A stretch of 64,000 nucleotides of DNA from Aspidapion aeneum (Eukaryota > Arthropoda > Insecta > Coleoptera > Brentidae). The notes under the pieces were generated by a model, which was given only the letters and a program-made list of their open reading frames with translations, was not told the DNA's origin and did not search any database. The DNA is taken from positions 11,324,262-11,388,261 of the forward strand of contig OY755042.1 of NCBI GenBank assembly GCA_963576565.1, written 5' to 3'. The translations under genes and the position numbers were made by a program. Of this stretch, positions 32,269-44,015 are shown in pieces. Position 1 is the first letter of the stretch, and each line of letters begins with the position of its first letter.

Positions 32269-33897
32269 GGGGAGAGTGGTCTATAGTGGGACAGTTTTCA
32301 TTTTTTTGTTCTAGACTGTTTATTATTTATTATTTTTGAATAATTGGTGGTTCAGTTGATGGCTGTAGGGATGCATTTATAGGGTTTATTTCCATTCTGG
32401 AACAAGTTGAAGATAAATCAGTTTTTTGGACTCTGGCCCTTGTCCCAGTATAGACCATGGGTGGTCCTTAGTGAGACGCCATATTGGTCCATAGTGGGAA
32501 ACATACTGGGACATAGAGTTTTATATTGGAAAGTTTCAGTGAAACATTTTCACTAGGTTGGATTAGGTATAGATTTTTATTAAGGATAATGTACAAAAAA
32601 GCATAATATTTACTAAATATTTTAATACATATTAAATTCAGAAAAATCAAGTTGGAACTGCAGTTGGAGGAGCTCCTATTGCTGAAGGTTATGGTAATTT
32701 CTTTACAATGTTTTCAGGTACAATTGTGTCTATGTCTTCCATTGTAGGGTATGCAAAACTGTTACCCACAACTTTGCGTAAGAATGAGACAATATACTCT
32801 AATGCACAAATTAGAAGCAAAACTATATTATTTTATCTGGGTTTCTGAGACCCCAGTGTGCAGTTTTAGGGTAAATAAGTCTTTATACATAAGTTTGTGT
32901 GTTAAACAAGCACTATTTATGTGTGTCCCAGTATGGACCATTTTCTCCCATTGTCCCATTGTGGACCATAACAATATTTCCCACTTTGGACCAATGGGAC
33001 ACTGGGAGGCAATGGGAGAAAATGGTCCATACTGGGACATAACAATATATCCCACTATGGACCAGGGTACAAATTATTACATTTTTCCCAATTTCTTAAA
33101 CTAGGAAACACATAATGCGACAGTTAATTTCCAGAATTATACCTCTAACAATGAAATGAAATGAAATGAAACAATGGTCAAAAGCACGCTGTTGTATGGA
33201 ATAGAGACTTGTCGCGTAACAGAAAAATACAAAACAAAAATGGAAAGTGTCGAAATGGATGCAATAAGAAGATCAATGAGAATATCTAGAATAGATCACA
33301 TAAGAAATGAGATCATAAAAGAAAGAATGGGAATCGAGGGAAGCATAACGGATGACATCACTAAAAGGCAACTGATATGGTACGGCCATGTACAACGGAT
33401 GAACGACGAAAGATTACCAAAGCAGGTCCTAGAATGACAACCAATAGGGCGCAGAAAAAGAGGGCGTCCTAAACTAGAATGGCAACAATCAATCCAAAGA
33501 TCAATGAGTCAAAAGAATCTGACAGAGGATGATTGTCAGGATCGAAGGAGGTGGAGAATAGGCGTCGGACAACGTAGAAAAACGTTCTAAACCGACATAG
33601 TAGTAGTATATCTCTAACCCATAGCTTTAAATCAACATAAACAATTTTGTAAAAATATTTCAACCAAAAAAGTTACAGGGTTTAACAGAATCTTAAAAAT
33701 ATACAAAATAAAAACTTGCTTATCCTTTTTTTAGTAAATCCCAATTATTTCGAAAAATTATGAAAAAAACTGTTTAATAACATTAACCTAAACAGCAATA
33801 CATGTTATGATGCACAAATTCTCACAGCTGATTTTTACAGTGTTGTCAAGTGTTTCGTCCCACAATGAACCGCGTCCCGCTATAGACCGCTCTCCCC
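32269..33897 (-). mobile_element. DNA element with GGGGAGAGTGGTCTA ends, copy 2, RTE-interrupted
   Basis: GGGGAGAGTGGTCTATAGTG at the left and the inverse of GGGGAGAGCGGTCTATAGCG at the right. The order of internal blocks is the reverse of copy 1 (for example AATTAACTGTCGCATTATGTG inverted at 33106-33126). An internal palindrome at about 32930-33040 has TCCCAGTATGGACCATTTTC and its inverse. The RTE piece at 33150-33606 is a later insertion. The TA is present on the left but decayed on the right. Confidence 0.8.
33150..33606 (+). pseudogene. RTE-like LINE 3' end, third copy
   Basis: Only the last ~145 codons: KSTLLYGIETCRVTEKYKTK, IDHIRNEIIKERMGIEG, LIWYGHVQRMNDERLPKQVL, a stop, GRRKRGRPKLEWQ, DDCQDRRRWRIGVGQ, then GACATAGTAGTAG. 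It is the least damaged copy of this region. Its target duplication is TATACCTCTAAC (33138-33149) and TATATCTCTAAC (33607-33618), 11 of 12 positions the same. A short (ATGAA)n run lies at the 5' junction. Confidence 0.9.
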
Positions 33898-33899
33898 TT

Positions 33900-35140
33900 G
33901 GGGACTAATGGGGATTTCGGAACGGTAAGTCACACAACTTTGGTTAAATAGAAAAAAGTGGCACTATTTCGCACCCATGTAGTTACCTTTATCTGTTAAA
34001 CCCTGTATATTATACATTACGAATCGCAAACCTAAAATATTTCAGAGAGTTTTATAGACTTGGTCGTTGTGATCAGGTTAGAAATACAAAAAAAAAACTT
34101 TTTATTTGTGAAGCTAATTTTATTAATTAGAGCAGGTATTGTGAATGGCAATCAATATTAAAAATTAAGCCCCACTCATTAACTTTTTGGTCTTCTAAGA
34201 CTACAGTACTTTTAAAATCGACTATTAACGAATTTCCCATGCACATAAACGATATGTCATTTTTCTGGTTTATTTTTCAAGGCCATAAATCTTTCAAATT
34301 AATATATCAAGTTGCTGCTATCGACTTCAAAGTGACTGACTTTTTGACGAGAATTAAAGATTTGTTTTAAATCTTCGTATTTGAGTGGCATGGAGACGAG
34401 TATAATTATGAACTAGTGCTAAAAGCTACAACTATATTTTTCGCTCGCCATTTTAAAAAATTTATTAAAATGTTCTTGGTATGTGCCATATTTTATCTGA
34501 TATAACTAATAGTCACGTATTTTTGATATTTTGCTTCTAGCCTTTGCACAATTGTTTCTTAAAAAATTAGGACATAAATATTGAAAAACATGAAGAGATG
34601 CTTGAAACCGTAGCGAAATTTGAGATAACGGTGTCTATTGTAGCCTGTGGTTATTGCATTTAGTCACAGTATACCTTATGATCATGTACACTGTGACCTA
34701 GGATACTCCTTTTTATTTTATTTTATTTTTTTTGTTTCTTTCCGTGACTAATAGTAAGAAGTAAGACAACAAGCGATGAAAGAGATATATTTTTTTATAG
34801 GTTTGGTATAATTTGTCGAGAGAATAGACACCTTTATCACAAGGTTTATAGTAATAATTTGTACGCTATTTTTCGGACTAAAAACTCGCGGGTATTGTGT
34901 AATTGAAAGTTGCTTTCCTTCCTTTGGGATATCCGCCTTCTTATTCTTTTGTTGGTATGGATCATGTTTGTATGTATGACTGTATGGATTATTCATATTT
35001 ATTTATTTTATACCCTTCCGCATAAATAAGTGCATAGGATATACATGTCAAATACATGTTAGATCATTTTTAATATTAAAAACAATTATAACAATAAAAT
35101 GAATTAATAACATTGTATAAAAATCACGTTGTTATTGCTT
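33900..35140. other. AT-rich stretch, no gene recognised
   Basis: No supported ORF. It contains a TTTTATTTTATTTTATT run near 34711-34732 and otherwise unique-looking sequence. Confidence 0.35.
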
Positions 35141-35149
35141 TAAGACTGG

Positions 35150-35720
35150 GTCTTCCTGTGTGTGAGCAGCATGTCTGTATTTGCAGTGAAAAAGCTGACA
35201 AATATGGCCTTCACGGGCTAAACTGCGCAAAAACATACAGGCAGGTTGCTCAGGCATAGGATGATTAATGAAATCATCAAGCGTGGTTTAAACTCTGCTG
35301 AAATTCCAGCTATGCTAGAACCTACTGAAATTTGTAGAAACTGACGGAGTTTCTTTGATTCCGTGGCAGGCAGCGAAAGGTTTAGTCTGGAACGTCACGT
35401 GCAGACACACCTTAGCTGATTGTTACAATGCAAAAAAATCTAAATAATCAGGTGTGGCTGCACAAATTGGCGAAACAGAAAAACATAGAAAGTATGGCGA
35501 GCTGGAGCATCGCCATATTTTTTTTCCTTTTAGTGTGAAAACTCATGGTCCTGGGTGGGGGTGGAGAGGCCAAAAAGTTTTTGGATGAAATAAGTTTAAG
35601 AGTTAAATCTTTAAAGCCTTCTTCATTCAAAAGATCAGCTTTGCAATCCAGAGAGGAAATGTCATTTCTGTGTTGGGAACCCTTCGTAATTTCGCGGATA
35701 CTGGTCTGGAAGAGATTGCC
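35150..35720 (+). pseudogene. Decayed C-terminal domain found after some invertebrate RTs
   Basis: In shifting frames the region reads DKYGLHGLNCAKT, RMINEIIKRGLNSAEIPAML then EP, GVSLIPWQAAKGLVWNVTC, RHTLAD, HIFFPFSVKTHGPGW, ISFAIQRGNVISVLGTL and TGLEEI. From memory, this matches a domain that often follows reverse transcriptase in uncharacterised invertebrate proteins: GLHGL-C, LEP-GL, IPW--GK-LVWD-T--DTLA, F-PFA-ETLGPW, QRGNAASILGT. At least two stops and several frameshifts are present. No RT is recognised upstream within the window. The function of the domain is not known to me. Confidence 0.55.
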
Positions 35721-36429
35721 GCTTTTTAGTTTGACTTTTTATCTATTTCTATTTTTTTACTGTTTGTTTCTGGTATTGTTGTTATTGTTGTTAATTGTTT
35801 GTAATGTTAGATCCTTTAACATTAAGGCTGGATATAATTTAATGCATCTTTTAATTAATTATTATAGCTTATAATAATTTACATTCTTACCATTTTTAAA
35901 ACGGAGTTCACATAGGACTCTGCATTTGAGCCCGTTGTAACGATGTAAGTTTCTACTTCATTCGAATAAAAAAAAATGGCGCCAGAATGCACGTACAGCT
36001 ATCCATGAGACGTGGTCGTTATAAATAATTTGTGAAAACTAAATTACGCTAGCTGCTGTCTTTTTTAGAGATATAAAATATATATTTTCTCAAAAATTAT
36101 GACTCTGGCAAACTTTGAATGTAAGGTTCGTCTTTTTTTAACTCACCTTTTTGCAATGGGTATCAACCAAGTAGCATCAATCACTGTTATACCATTTTAA
36201 TTGTCATTTGTCACTTTCCTTTTTAATTAGCTTGACAGGCAGGCGTCAGGTACCATAAAAATAAAACACAAAACTTACTCATCTGCTCAGTTATTCATAA
36301 ACTTAAAGTTTACTCATCGGGGGCCTCCTGTAGCCCTTCCATGCAACTTTATCATACATTCCATTTAATAATCAACCCAGATATAACTTTTAGTGGTACT
36401 CCTTTAAATCTTTTAAACAGTGATCCGCC
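35721..36429. other. Stretch after the RT-associated remnant
   Basis: Perhaps its 3' UTR (TTGTTGTTATTGTTGTTAAT near 35775), then AT-rich DNA. No gene seen. Confidence 0.35.
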
Positions 36430-36480
36430 ATTATGCGCTACACTGCCCAACAGTGGTCCGCCATTATGCGCTACACTGCT
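36430..36480. repeat. Tandem duplication of a 29-bp CCGCCATTATGCGCTACACT unit
   Basis: CCGCCATTATGCGCTACACT occurs twice, spaced about 29 bp. Confidence 0.85.
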
Positions 36481-36511
36481 CTTTCACAGATTATCTCACT
36501 TTTCACTACTG

Positions 36512-36514
<3 letters not shown>

Positions 36515-36563
<49 letters not shown>
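36515..36563. repeat. (TA)n microsatellite, about 49 bp
   Basis: Pure TA run. The Tyr-Ile repeat ORFs over it are artefacts. Confidence 0.95.
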
Positions 36564-36564
<1 letters not shown>

Positions 36565-36567
<3 letters not shown>

Positions 36568-37305
36568 CTCTATGGTTGCTTAGCAACACCTAAAATACTT
36601 GAACTATTTACTGGTCAATATCTAACTTCGCAATAATCCTCATATCTTAATGTTTTATTCTATATAATGCTTTTTGCCTGCCTGCCTTTTTAGTCAGCAT
36701 AAAATAAATAGGTGGATGTCAATATTTATATGAAGAGGGGGTTTCAACCAATTAATGATAATTAAAGAATATTTCTGGTATATGTAGGAAAAATACAGAA
36801 AAGGCAACTAAAAACTAATCGATTAAAAATATACGTTACATGAACAAATTCATTTTTAACCCAAATAAATAACTTATTTTTAGTAAAAATAAAGAAGTTT
36901 TTTTACAATTCCACCTTACCTACGGTATGAATAGCTAAAAATCGAATTATAAATTATAGATTCTTTATCATAACAAATTTTAAAACAATCTTCAATCTAA
37001 CTTTTATTACTCATTTGACCTACAAGGTTATTTAATTGTGCATGTTATATGAGGGAATTCCATTTGTATACAGATATAGCTCTTATAATTTTGCAAAGCA
37101 TCGTAACTCTTTTTTTTTCTTGGCTGATCCTGGAGAGATCCTGAAGTCAAATAGGGTGGTAAACAAAAATAAATGCTTGAAAACCCCTAATTTGGATGCG
37201 TCAGCAGCGATGCAGCAGTTGATGCTTAGTATAGCCTAGCCAAATAGATGCGGCATGGCAGGTGGAGCGTAACGTGAAGTTGTGGGGGATCAAGACGATA
37301 ACTTA
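36565..37305. other. Stretch without assignable gene
   Basis: AT-rich with no family motif. The 67-codon frame at 37036 is not supported. Confidence 0.35.
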
Positions 37306-37437
37306 AGCCGGCTACTCATCAACCAATTTTCAGATTAAATTGAGAGTCTATCCCTCTGCATGTAACAAAATCGGCGAACGCCTGTTGCATACAGGGGCTC
37401 TAAATTGACCCTGCAAATTCGCTGGTGAGTAGCCGCT
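37306..37437. mobile_element. Small MITE with GGCTACTCA inverted ends
   Basis: GCCGGCTACTCATCA at the left and TGGTGAGTAGCCGCT at the right are inverted with few mismatches, and the similarity extends about 27 bp inward (AATTTTCAG against CTGCAAATT). No clear target duplication. About 130 bp. Confidence 0.7.
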
Positions 37438-37799
37438 GTATGTTTCTATTCTTTATATTAAATACCGCTTGTTTATTATTTTTCTTTTTCTAAGCAGGAA
37501 ACCAAAATTTTTTCTTATTCTCTTGTATAGAGTTTATGTGGGTCAACAAATTTCTTTTTGCACTAAGAAATGCCCTTTTGTTTTTTTTTTCAAGGGTCTC
37601 AAGGAGATCTTGCGTAAGACACCCGGCCTACTTTCCTACCAGAGTCATTTCTCCTCTCCTGAGAGAGGCCGGGTAGTGTCCGATTCTTACCGACTAAAAC
37701 CCCTCAATTGTGACTCCGTTTTGCCTAGGCAAGCCACAGTCACTTTAGCCATTACTGGCTTATTGTGCACCCTCTTGATTTCTAGGCTCCATTAATTTC

Positions 37800-38395
37800 G
37801 TTCCCTGAACAAGTCTATAATGGAGTAGTCCCCAGTCGCTTTTGGGTCTAGTTTAACTTCACCAAATATTAGGTGCCTTTTGTGAGACTGTGCCTCGCAA
37901 TGGCATATTACATATTCTACTGTTTCCGGTTCCTGATTGCATAGTCTGCAGCTTAGGTCTCCTTGATGATAGACCCATCCTGTTTAGGTAAACTTTAACC
38001 TCCATATGGCTGGTCATGATTCCTATTATGGTTTTCACTTGCATTCTACTGTAACTGAGCAGATCTTTTGTGAGTTTGGCCTTTGATAAAGGGTTTGCTG
38101 TGTCTTAGACCCTCTCTTTCTAACCAGTGGCTTTCATGTTTTCCGCTTACCCAGAGTTTGACCTGGGACCTTATAATTCACTTTTACTCCAGGGTTGGTC
38201 TTGCTAGTTCGTCAGCTTTTTTATTGCCTTGAATACCTCTGTGTCCTGGCTCCCATAATAGTTTTATTCTATTGCGTTCTGCCAGTTTTACTAGTTCAGC
38301 AAGGCACACTAGCTTTCAGGTAACCTTCGGGCGCATGAGCGCTCTGAGGGCCGTCTGGCTATCTGAGTATATAGATATGGTCTCACCGAAGTGAC
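37800..38395 (-). pseudogene. RNase H-bearing LINE, C-terminal part (second type)
   Basis: Minus strand: ETISIYSDSQTALRALMRPK (RNase H IYSDS active-site Asp), a stop, LAELVKLAERNRIKLLWEPG, HRGIQGNKKADELAR (second RNase H motif), frameshifts, TIIGIMTSHMEVKVYLNRMG, then CRLCNQEPETVEYVICHCEA (a C-C-H-C zinc pattern) and GEVKLDPKATGDYSIIDLF. Same architecture as 25945-26700 but a different family by sequence. RT is not visible upstream. Several stops and frameshifts. Confidence 0.85.
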
Positions 38396-39657
38396 TTCTG
38401 TTTGAAAGACTGTCGGGTAATGTACCAGTGGAAAACGCAAGAAATTACTATAGTAATAGTAATAAACCAATATCGATCTTGTTTACAATTAATTTGGGAA
38501 ATAACTTCTACCGTTGTTTGAGGAGATTACCATCAAACAACGCTTCTACCTAGCGATGCCTTGACATTTTCTACTGCTATAGTGTTAAAAACGCCAAACT
38601 AGTATGACGAAACACCCCAAAAACTACGCTTTGTATTGAGTAGAGACAGTGTTTTGATTTTGTTACTACTGTTTAACTGTAAGGCAACCCCGAGCTACTA
38701 ATTCATTTAATTGTCTGTCTACACTAAACACATGGCTGTTTTGGCCCCTATAGGGTTTGTTTGAGAGCCCAGTTTCCCTGTATGGGTATTGTGTTTTTTC
38801 TTTTTAAAAGAAATTTGATGTATCGGATCGATATGCAGATATGAATTCTGGGGGGAGGCTTGAGCGCAGATCGATACATACAAATTAATCTTGATTTTTG
38901 GAGAAAATTCATGTTTTAGGGGTCAATATTTAGTGATTCTTAGGGGCTTTAGCCTCTAAGCCCCCCTGCGTACGCCACTGGTAAATCGTTAGAAGTAATG
39001 AATTTCGAGTTACAGGATTTTAAAAAAATTAACCAATGCCGTAGATTGTACACATACATTAAACACGGTGGGATTAGTCTGCCTACTATTGAAGATAGCA
39101 GGAGCATAAACGTAGCAGTAGGCATCAATTGGTGCATTGAACTTTTATATGACTTGCACAAACAGACGTGTGTATGACAGTAGTATGTAATTGAAGATAA
39201 ATACGAGCAAAAAAATAAATAGTCAGTCAGTCAGCGTTAGAGACTTTTAATTTAATAAATGTATTTTTTTATTGGCCAACAAAAAATACAGGCTCCAATG
39301 AGAAATCAGCTGATCAGCTGGGACCAACTAGAGGCGAAAACCAGCTCAGATATATCAAATTTCTTTAAAATCGCTTGAATACGTTATAAGTCATGAGAAA
39401 AAAAATAAAAGATCCGAAAAGATTCTATATGTATAGTTCGAAAAAAGCTATAACGATACCCTTGTCGAAGAAGGCTGTTCCATTTTTTAATTAATTTTTT
39501 AGTTCCAGTCCAATAGAAATTTTGGCACGAGACAATTAATAATATATAACGATATTATTACTCAATTATAACTAAAGTTATTTTTTTTACCCTTTTTTGC
39601 TAGTTTAATGGCTTTTTTTTTAACTTTATCTATATCTATCCCAAAAATGCTTGCTTT
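38396..39657. other. Stretch with a hAT-MITE end, otherwise unassigned
   Basis: GGGGCTTTAGCCTCTAAGCC, then CCCCTGCGTACGCCACTG, at 38943-38981 is the right end of a CAGTGGCGTACGC-type hAT MITE whose left end I could not place. Two adjacent half-palindromes AGCTGATCAGCT lie near 39309. No gene. Confidence 0.4.
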
Positions 39658-40171
39658 AGTTAGTTCTAAGCTTGAAAGATTTCTGCGCCCGCACAATCTG
39701 TTAGGAATCACTTTCAAGCATTTTCGCATAGGAAAAAGTTAAACTGAACGGCAAGATAAAGCTATGTACAAAAATTCAGCCTGTTACCCATTACTTAAAA
39801 AATAAACCGTTGTACTGTGGGTTATATATCTGTAATTTCCTAAAGAAATCAAGTAACCTACTTGAATAGGAAATAAAAAAGGGTTGCTCAAAAGCATAGG
39901 CAGGTGTGGTCTTTAGTTAGTCCTAAGCTTGAAAGATTTCTGCGCCCGCGCACTCCATCAGAAATCACTTTTAAGAAATTTCGCATAGGAAAACGTTAAA
40001 CTTCACGGCAAAATAACGCTATGTACAAAAATTCAGCCTGTTACCGATTACTTAAAAAATAATCCGTGTTCTGTGGACTGTATATCTGTAATTTCCTAAA
40101 GAAATCAAGTCACCCACTTGAAAAGGAAGTAAAAAAGGGGTGCTCAAAAGCATAAGCAGGTGTGGTATTTT
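39658..40171. repeat. Tandem duplication of a ~257-bp unit
   Basis: Unit 1 (39658-39914) and unit 2 (39915-40171) both run from AGTTAGTYCTAAGCTTGAAA through TTTCTGCGCCCGC, AAAAATTCAGCCTGTTACC and TGCTCAAAAGCATA to AGCAGGTGTGG-like sequence, with many substitutions, so the duplication is old. A diverged piece recurs at 59697-59835. Confidence 0.85.
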
Positions 40172-40377
40172 CCAAGAACACCCACTTAAAAAAATTAAAA
40201 GAGCCCTTTTGAAAGATTCTAATCATGCAAATTCAACCAACCATGGCCTTTGGTTTACATTTCATTTCAAGAAAATAATTTAGGTAAGCCGAAGTTTGCT
40301 ATGATGACCCGTCTCAAAGTTACGGGAGCTTTTTGAAACTTCTGCATTTTGGGAGGCAATCTGTAACGTGTGCTATA

Positions 40378-41285
40378 TGGAAAGTGGGCTATATGGATAT
40401 CATTTTTGGTCATTGCGTTTAAATAACAGTACAGCTCAGTAAATAATTTTGTTTTTTTAAATTTATGTAACTAATTAGGTGTAAGCTAAGAAACATTTAT
40501 TTTCCCGAATTTTAGGAATTATTGCATAAAAATTCCAGAGGGATGAGTACCAGAGGAATGAGTTTTTTAATGGTTTTCCAATTTAAATCAAAATCTATTT
40601 AGACTACTTAACTTAAGTTTTATATAAACAAAGTTCCTATACTTATAATTTTAAAACAATCAACAAAAAAATTATACTATTGATATCAGTCGAATATTTA
40701 GTTACCAGAGGGATGATAATTGAAGCGTTCCTTTTTGATTTCCCCGAAAAAAACTAATTTTCTGTCGAAAATAAAAAGATCTATAACTTAAACCAAACTA
40801 AAGTTGACATTATCTGTCACAACTTGTCACCCTCACAAGTAAATTAGATATCCAGGGCCGTCTCTTTCTCTAGAAATTAACCGGTGGTATTCACAAATAT
40901 TGTGTTATTAAAAATGGAGCACGTTTAAAATTGTAAAATTTTCCGGAGAAGATGTAAATTCGGTTGTTCAAAAATATGACTGCAAACTTAAGTTTTATCA
41001 ATTTTTTGATAAATAGTTAAGACTTGGTTAAATATTATTTATTAGGATATTTTCTTCAATTTGAGTTTTTAATATTTGGTTTGGGACTACACCAGAGGAA
41101 TGAGGTATTGGCTTTGTAATAAAAAAAATTATAAACTTGCAAATTTTTTGATACATTAAACTCAAATGCTCCATAAAGAAAACATTTCGTTTTAAATCTT
41201 ATAACTAAAACTATGCTTTATTTGCAGTCTGTGTTGAAGAAATATGCATTCCCACTCCACAGCACCATTTTTGTAGAATCATCCA
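40378..41285 (+). mobile_element. TGGATGATTCTAC element, copy 1 (left end damaged)
   Basis: About 900 bp collinear with 46286-47198. The right end GTAGAATCATCCA is intact. At the left only TATGGA then AAGTGGGCTATATGG remain, so about 12 bp of the terminal repeat are deleted. CAGAGGRATGA occurs several times inside. Non-coding. Confidence 0.88.
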
Positions 41286-41293
41286 TTTATGAA

Positions 41294-41916
41294 AATTTTA
41301 TTTTGGTGTAAATTGTTGTTTTGTAGTATTTTTATAGGCAATCCACCTGCCAAACTGAACTTCATCTGTCGCTTTTGGTAATATTAGATATTTTTTAAAG
41401 GAATAACTCTCTTTTTATTCTATTTTTAAAATCAGCTTAAAATTTCGGTTAAAATATCACGCTTAATATTTGATTTTTGTAGTTTTTATTTACTTTTTTT
41501 ATTTTTGATTAATCTTCTACTGTTTTACTTTTTTTTAAGTATGTTTACCCATCGGAAAAAATAAAATCATAAATAAAAATATGAAAAATATAAATAAAAT
41601 AAGAAATAATAATAAAATCAAATATTGCGTATGTCATTTTAAAGGTAATTTTACGCTAATTTCAAAAATCAAATAAAAAAAAGTCATTCCTTAAGAGTAA
41701 TACCAACTTTGTGTTACATCTCAAATACTAAAAGTGACGGATATAATTTAGTTTGATAATTCAATTGCTTATGAAAAATAACTATAATAAAGCAATTTAC
41801 ATCAAAATGACACCTTCAGAAACAAAAAAGTTCTTCTTTTAAATTTAAAAAAAAAAGTAAAAATTAACATTTTGATTTACAACAATTACAACAAAAGGTA
41901 TCCATAAAATAAAAAA
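41294..41916. other. AT-rich stretch, nothing assigned
   Basis: No ORF or paired repeats seen. Confidence 0.35.
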
Positions 41917-42900
41917 AAGCCAAGTACGCGAAAATAATATTCCGTAAAAAGAATTGAGATATAAAAGTAAAGCCAAGGTCTCTAATACAAATTTTAAAAT
42001 GAAAGGTTCTTACTAGTTTGGAAATGTTTCTTTAAACTTTGCTATTAAAGCCAAACTTATTTATGTTCAATTTAGCCTGTGCTAAGAGTCATTTGCAGCC
42101 GTAATAGCCAAGTTTAGAAAAACAGTACCAAACTAGTAGAACTTGGCTTTACTTTTATCTAATTTCTTTTTACGGAAAATTTTGGCTTGGCTTTTTTCAC
42201 ATGAATTGTTTTTATTATGATTTCATTCCTTTTTTAAAGGATTTGGATAATATTGTTCAAAACTTTTGCAATGCCTTATTAAAATTGTTGAGGTTTTTCA
42301 ATTTTTTCCTATGGTTTTATCATACTTCCTATCAGCTTACTTACTTCCCATACATTTATGGAGAAGGGCAGTAAATTAAAATGTTGGTGTTTTTAACTTT
42401 TTTCCTATAGTTTTATCATAGTTCCTATCAGTCTTCCAAAGCTCAGCTCTCAGAGTGTCTGGAAGTGGGCAATGTTACTTTTATATAACTTTACATTTAT
42501 AGGGGAGGGAAGTTAATTAAAATATTGGGTTTTTTTATTTTTTTCTATATTTTTATCACAGTTCCTATCGGCCGTCCAAAGCTCGGCTCTCTAGCCTTTC
42601 TGGAAGTGGGTAATGTTACTTTTACATAACTTTACATTTATAGGAGGGGGAAGCCAATTAAAATTTTGTTGTTTTTAAATTTTTTCCCATAGTTTTATCA
42701 TATTTCCTATCAGTCTGCCAAAGCTCAGCTTTCTAGCGCTTTTGGAAGTGGGCAATGTTTACATAACTTTACATGTATAGGGGAAGGGAATAAATTTTGG
42801 GGTTTTTTGATTTTTTTCAACGGTTTGGTCATAATTTTTATGAGTCTGCCAAATTTTAGCTTTGTAGCATGTCTGGAAGTACAGTAGAATTTTGATGATC
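41917..42900 (+). repeat. Dispersed repeat, fuller copy, with 4-5 tandem ~140-bp units
   Basis: An inverted pair of AAGCCAAGTACGCG/TACTAGTTTGG blocks (41917-42030 and 42125-42215) leads into tandem units each with TTTTATCATAGTTCCTATC, CAAAGCTCAGCTCTC, CTGGAAGTGGGCAATG and CATAACTTTACATTTATAGG (starts near 42308, 42404, 42544, 42685 and 42818). The left edge of the window (1-430) is an inverted copy. Confidence 0.85.
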
Positions 42901-43525
42901 TATACATGAGTGGCAATTTCGAGGTTTTTGGAAATTTCGTAACTACTTTACTACTTTATGGAAGTCCATGAAACTTGGAGGGGTTGTTAACTCTATGAAG
43001 ATCTACGACTATGCAAAGTTTGAGTTTCGTAGCTAATTCCGAAGTACAGTTTTAGATAGGTCAAATATGGCCTGAAATGTTTCAAGAAAAGATGGTACAG
43101 CAGTTTACGCCGCGAACTTGGCCGGGCACTGCCGCGCCGTGCCCTCAGATTATTGCAAGGTTTTTAAAGAAAATAAGATCCAATTTGTCAACACCTTAGC
43201 GATTAATTTAATCTTGAATTTCTTCACAGATGGTTACTTCAATTACAATTCATTTAGCCACACCTGCTTAATTCCTGATTTATTTTGTTTTCCTTTTTTT
43301 TTCTTTTCTCTCTTGCAGAATTTAATTATCTGTCTGATGTCCGTTTTGCTGTTTATTATGAAAATTACGTTTGCTAATTTGTTAAATCATTTCTTGATGA
43401 ATTTCATTGCTTCTTGGGCAACAGTTAATGACGTATTTTTACTTTTTTCTTTGGCATAGCCTATAGCGATGGCGTCTGTTTCGTTGTATCGTCTTTGGAG
43501 ATTTTTTTATCTCTTAGTATACAAG
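42901..43525. other. Stretch without a supported gene
   Basis: The 113-codon frame at 43118-43459 is hydrophobic and Phe/Leu-rich, as expected for T-rich DNA read in frame, and shows no family motif. Not called. Confidence 0.35.
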
Positions 43526-43533
43526 GTAAGGAC

Positions 43534-44015
43534 CGAGGGGTGAACAGCTCTCACAATCGGTGTACACATTTCTCACAATCTTTACACAATCCCTGCAAAT
43601 CACTCACAATCTTACCACAATCCCTCACAATCCTTCACAATCTTTACACAATCCATCCCAATCCCTCACAATCTTTACACAATCCATCCCAATCACTCAC
43701 AATCCTTCATCCCACAATCCTTCACAATCTTTACACAGTCTGTCCCAATCACTCACAGTCGGTCACAATCTGACCACAAGCCCTTACAATCTTACCACAG
43801 TCCTGCACAATCCCTCGCCAAGGATTAAAATTTTTTTTTTTTGGTCGCAAGAATTTTTGATGGGCTGTCGCCCACGCGCCCCTTCAGGCACGCTACACCA
43901 TTGCACATTCCTCCACAATCCCTCACAATCTTACCACAATCCTTCACAATCTTAGCAAAAGATTGTGGATTTTCACAATCGGTGTACACATTTTGGGTTA
44001 GCTGTTTACCCCTCG
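43534..44015. mobile_element. hAT-like element with a CACAATC minisatellite body
   Basis: The ends CGAGGGGTGAACAGCT and AGCTGTTTACCCCTCG are inverted (one mismatch), with GTAAGGAC on both sides (43526-43533 and 44016-44023), an exact 8-bp duplication. CACAATCGGTGTACACATTT occurs just inside both ends in direct orientation. The body is an irregular array of TCACAATCY/ACACAATCC units of about 10-14 bp. It is interrupted at about 43816-43905 by GGGCTGTCGCCCACGCGCCC and CACGCTACACCATTG, which resemble the end of another MITE. Long His/Ser/Gln/Leu frames are translated satellite. Confidence 0.9.

Noticed and set aside
36341..36636. ORFs with Tyr-Ile repeats
   Set aside because: Translated (TA)n microsatellite; the same applies at 59304-59522.
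43118..43459. 113-codon hydrophobic ORF as a membrane protein gene
   Set aside because: T-rich DNA gives Phe/Leu/Ile-rich frames by chance; no motif, no repeat of the frame elsewhere and no promoter evidence.
43495..43955. ORFs rich in His-Asn-Pro-Ser-Gln-Ser-Leu
   Set aside because: Translated CACAATC minisatellite of the hAT-like element.
43560..43980. Possible CRISPR array
   Set aside because: Units are irregular 10-14-bp minisatellite copies without unique spacers, in a eukaryotic context inside a transposon.
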